Assembly: GCF_014205275.1 (NCBI RefSeq)
Contig: NZ_JACHND010000001.1
Coordinates: forward strand, 7,998,001 to 8,062,000
Direction of reading: 5' to 3'
Source of the DNA: Sphaerisporangium siamense
GTDB lineage: Bacteria > Actinomycetota > Actinomycetes > Streptosporangiales > Streptosporangiaceae
DNA: 64,000 bases
The notes below the pieces were generated by a model that did not search any database, was not told the DNA's origin, and saw nothing but the letters and a program-made list of their open reading frames with translations. Shown here piece by piece: positions 63,498 through 64,000 of the stretch. The translations under genes were made by a program, and so were the position numbers. Every line of letters starts with the position of its first letter. Positions within the stretch are counted from its first letter, which is position 1.

Positions 63498-64000
63498 CTA
63501 CAAACGCTTCCAGGCCTCGGTGAGGACGGAGCGCAGGATCGACTCGATCTCGTCGAACTGCTCCGGGCCGCTGATCAGCGGCGGCGCGAGCTGGACGACC
63601 GGGTCGCCCCGGTCGTCGGCCCGGCAGTACAGGCCGGCGTCGAACAGCGCCTTGGACAGGAAGCCCCGCAGCAGCCGCTCCGACTCCGCCTCGTTGAAGG
63701 TCTGCCTGGTCTCCTTGTCCTTGACCAGCTCGATTCCGTAGAAGTAGCCGGAGCCGCGGACGTCGCCGACGATCGGCAGGTCGCGCAGCTTCTCCAGCGT
63801 GGCGCGGAAGACGGGCTCGTTCCGCCGCACGTGGCCGAGGATGTCCTCGCGCTCGAACAGGTCGAGGTTGGCCAGGGCGACCGCCGCCGAGACGGGGTGA
63901 CCGCCGAAAGTGTAGCCGTGGGCGAACATGGCCGTGCCCGACTCGAACGGCTCGAACAGCCTCTCGGAGGCGATCATCGCGCCGATCGGCGAGTAGCCGC
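63498..64000 (-). CDS. Class III (omega) aminotransferase, C-terminal part
   Basis: The last 167 codons of a minus-strand gene running off the window. It shows FAHGYTFGGHPVSAAVALAN (substrate/PLP-phosphate region of class III aminotransferases), VRGSGYFYGIELVKDKETRQ, and a normal C-terminus. The PLP Lys lies outside the window. Likely an omega-amino-acid:pyruvate transaminase, consistent with the adjoining alanine dehydrogenase, but exact substrate is unknown. Confidence 0.9.
   Translation of the reverse strand, partial: GYSPIGAMIASERLFEPFESGTAMFAHGYTFGGHPVSAAVALANLDLFEREDILGHVRRNEPVFRATLEKLRDLPIVGDVRGSGYFYGIELVKDKETRQTFNEAESERLLRGFLSKALFDAGLYCRADDRGDPVVQLAPPLISGPEQFDEIESILRSVLTEAWKRL

Overview
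The window is high-GC actinobacterial chromosome. Codon third positions are strongly G/C-biased, there are two F420-type flavin-independent oxidoreductases, a LAL-type LuxR regulator, DUF2079 and DUF3817 proteins, and GTG starts with 4-base gene overlaps. The gene set suggests the order Streptosporangiales (a Nonomuraea/Streptosporangium-like organism). That placement is inference from gene content; no rRNA or marker gene is present to prove it.

Layout. 1-20.1 kb is mostly ordinary chromosome: an amino-acid deaminase (partial) divergent from a RidA protein, an F420 oxidoreductase, a GNAT acetyltransferase, a secreted beta-helix protein, a LuxR-type two-component pair, an XRE-cupin regulator divergent from a thioredoxin-reductase-like flavoprotein, an AAA+ ATPase, a membrane glycosyltransferase/UbiA/DUF2079 cell-envelope cluster, small unknown proteins, a beta-solenoid membrane protein, a secreted four-repeat protein, a secreted pyroglutamyl-peptidase-like protein and a NUDIX hydrolase.

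20.1-30.2 kb is an accessory island. It is bounded on the right by an Arg tRNA (CCG) and contains three decayed genes: a doubly broken small protein at 20.1-20.5 kb, a truncated P-loop kinase, and a frameshifted serine-recombinase tail beside the tRNA. Its cargo is a compact four-gene operon (20572-28512) read as a divergent Wadjet-type (JetABCD) SMC anti-plasmid system: a kleisin-like protein, a small winged-helix-like protein, a 1481-aa SMC ATPase and a Toprim-type nuclease. All four reading frames overlap by 4 bases (ATGA/GTGA), and a 33-bp dyad lies directly in front of the first gene.

30.2-41.5 kb carries an NlpC/P60 wall hydrolase, a receiver-only response regulator, a large LuxR-type ATPase regulator, a LysE exporter, a 1295-aa TPR-CHAT protease-like protein and an unknown TIM-barrel-like protein. 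41.5-54.1 kb has an unusual histidine kinase fused to a multi-pass DUF4153-like membrane domain with its OmpR-type regulator, an arylamine N-acetyltransferase, an acyl/aryl-CoA ligase, a tandem HxlR regulator divergent from a carotenoid/stilbene cleavage oxygenase, a second F420 oxidoreductase, small membrane proteins and SURF1. 54.1-64 kb has a 56-aa tail-anchored protein followed by a degenerate tandem repeat, gamma-glutamyltransferase, another two-component pair, a SHOCT protein, a metal-transport-like membrane protein fused to a cupredoxin behind a 15-codon leader ORF, a Sel1-repeat protein, alanine dehydrogenase and a partial class III aminotransferase.

The most interesting items are the divergent Wadjet operon in its decayed island, the TPR-CHAT protein, the kinase-membrane fusion, and several non-coding structures: a degenerate 26-31 bp tandem array, an inverted pair of dispersed repeats around SURF1, G-rich leaders, and a perfect 13-bp hairpin.
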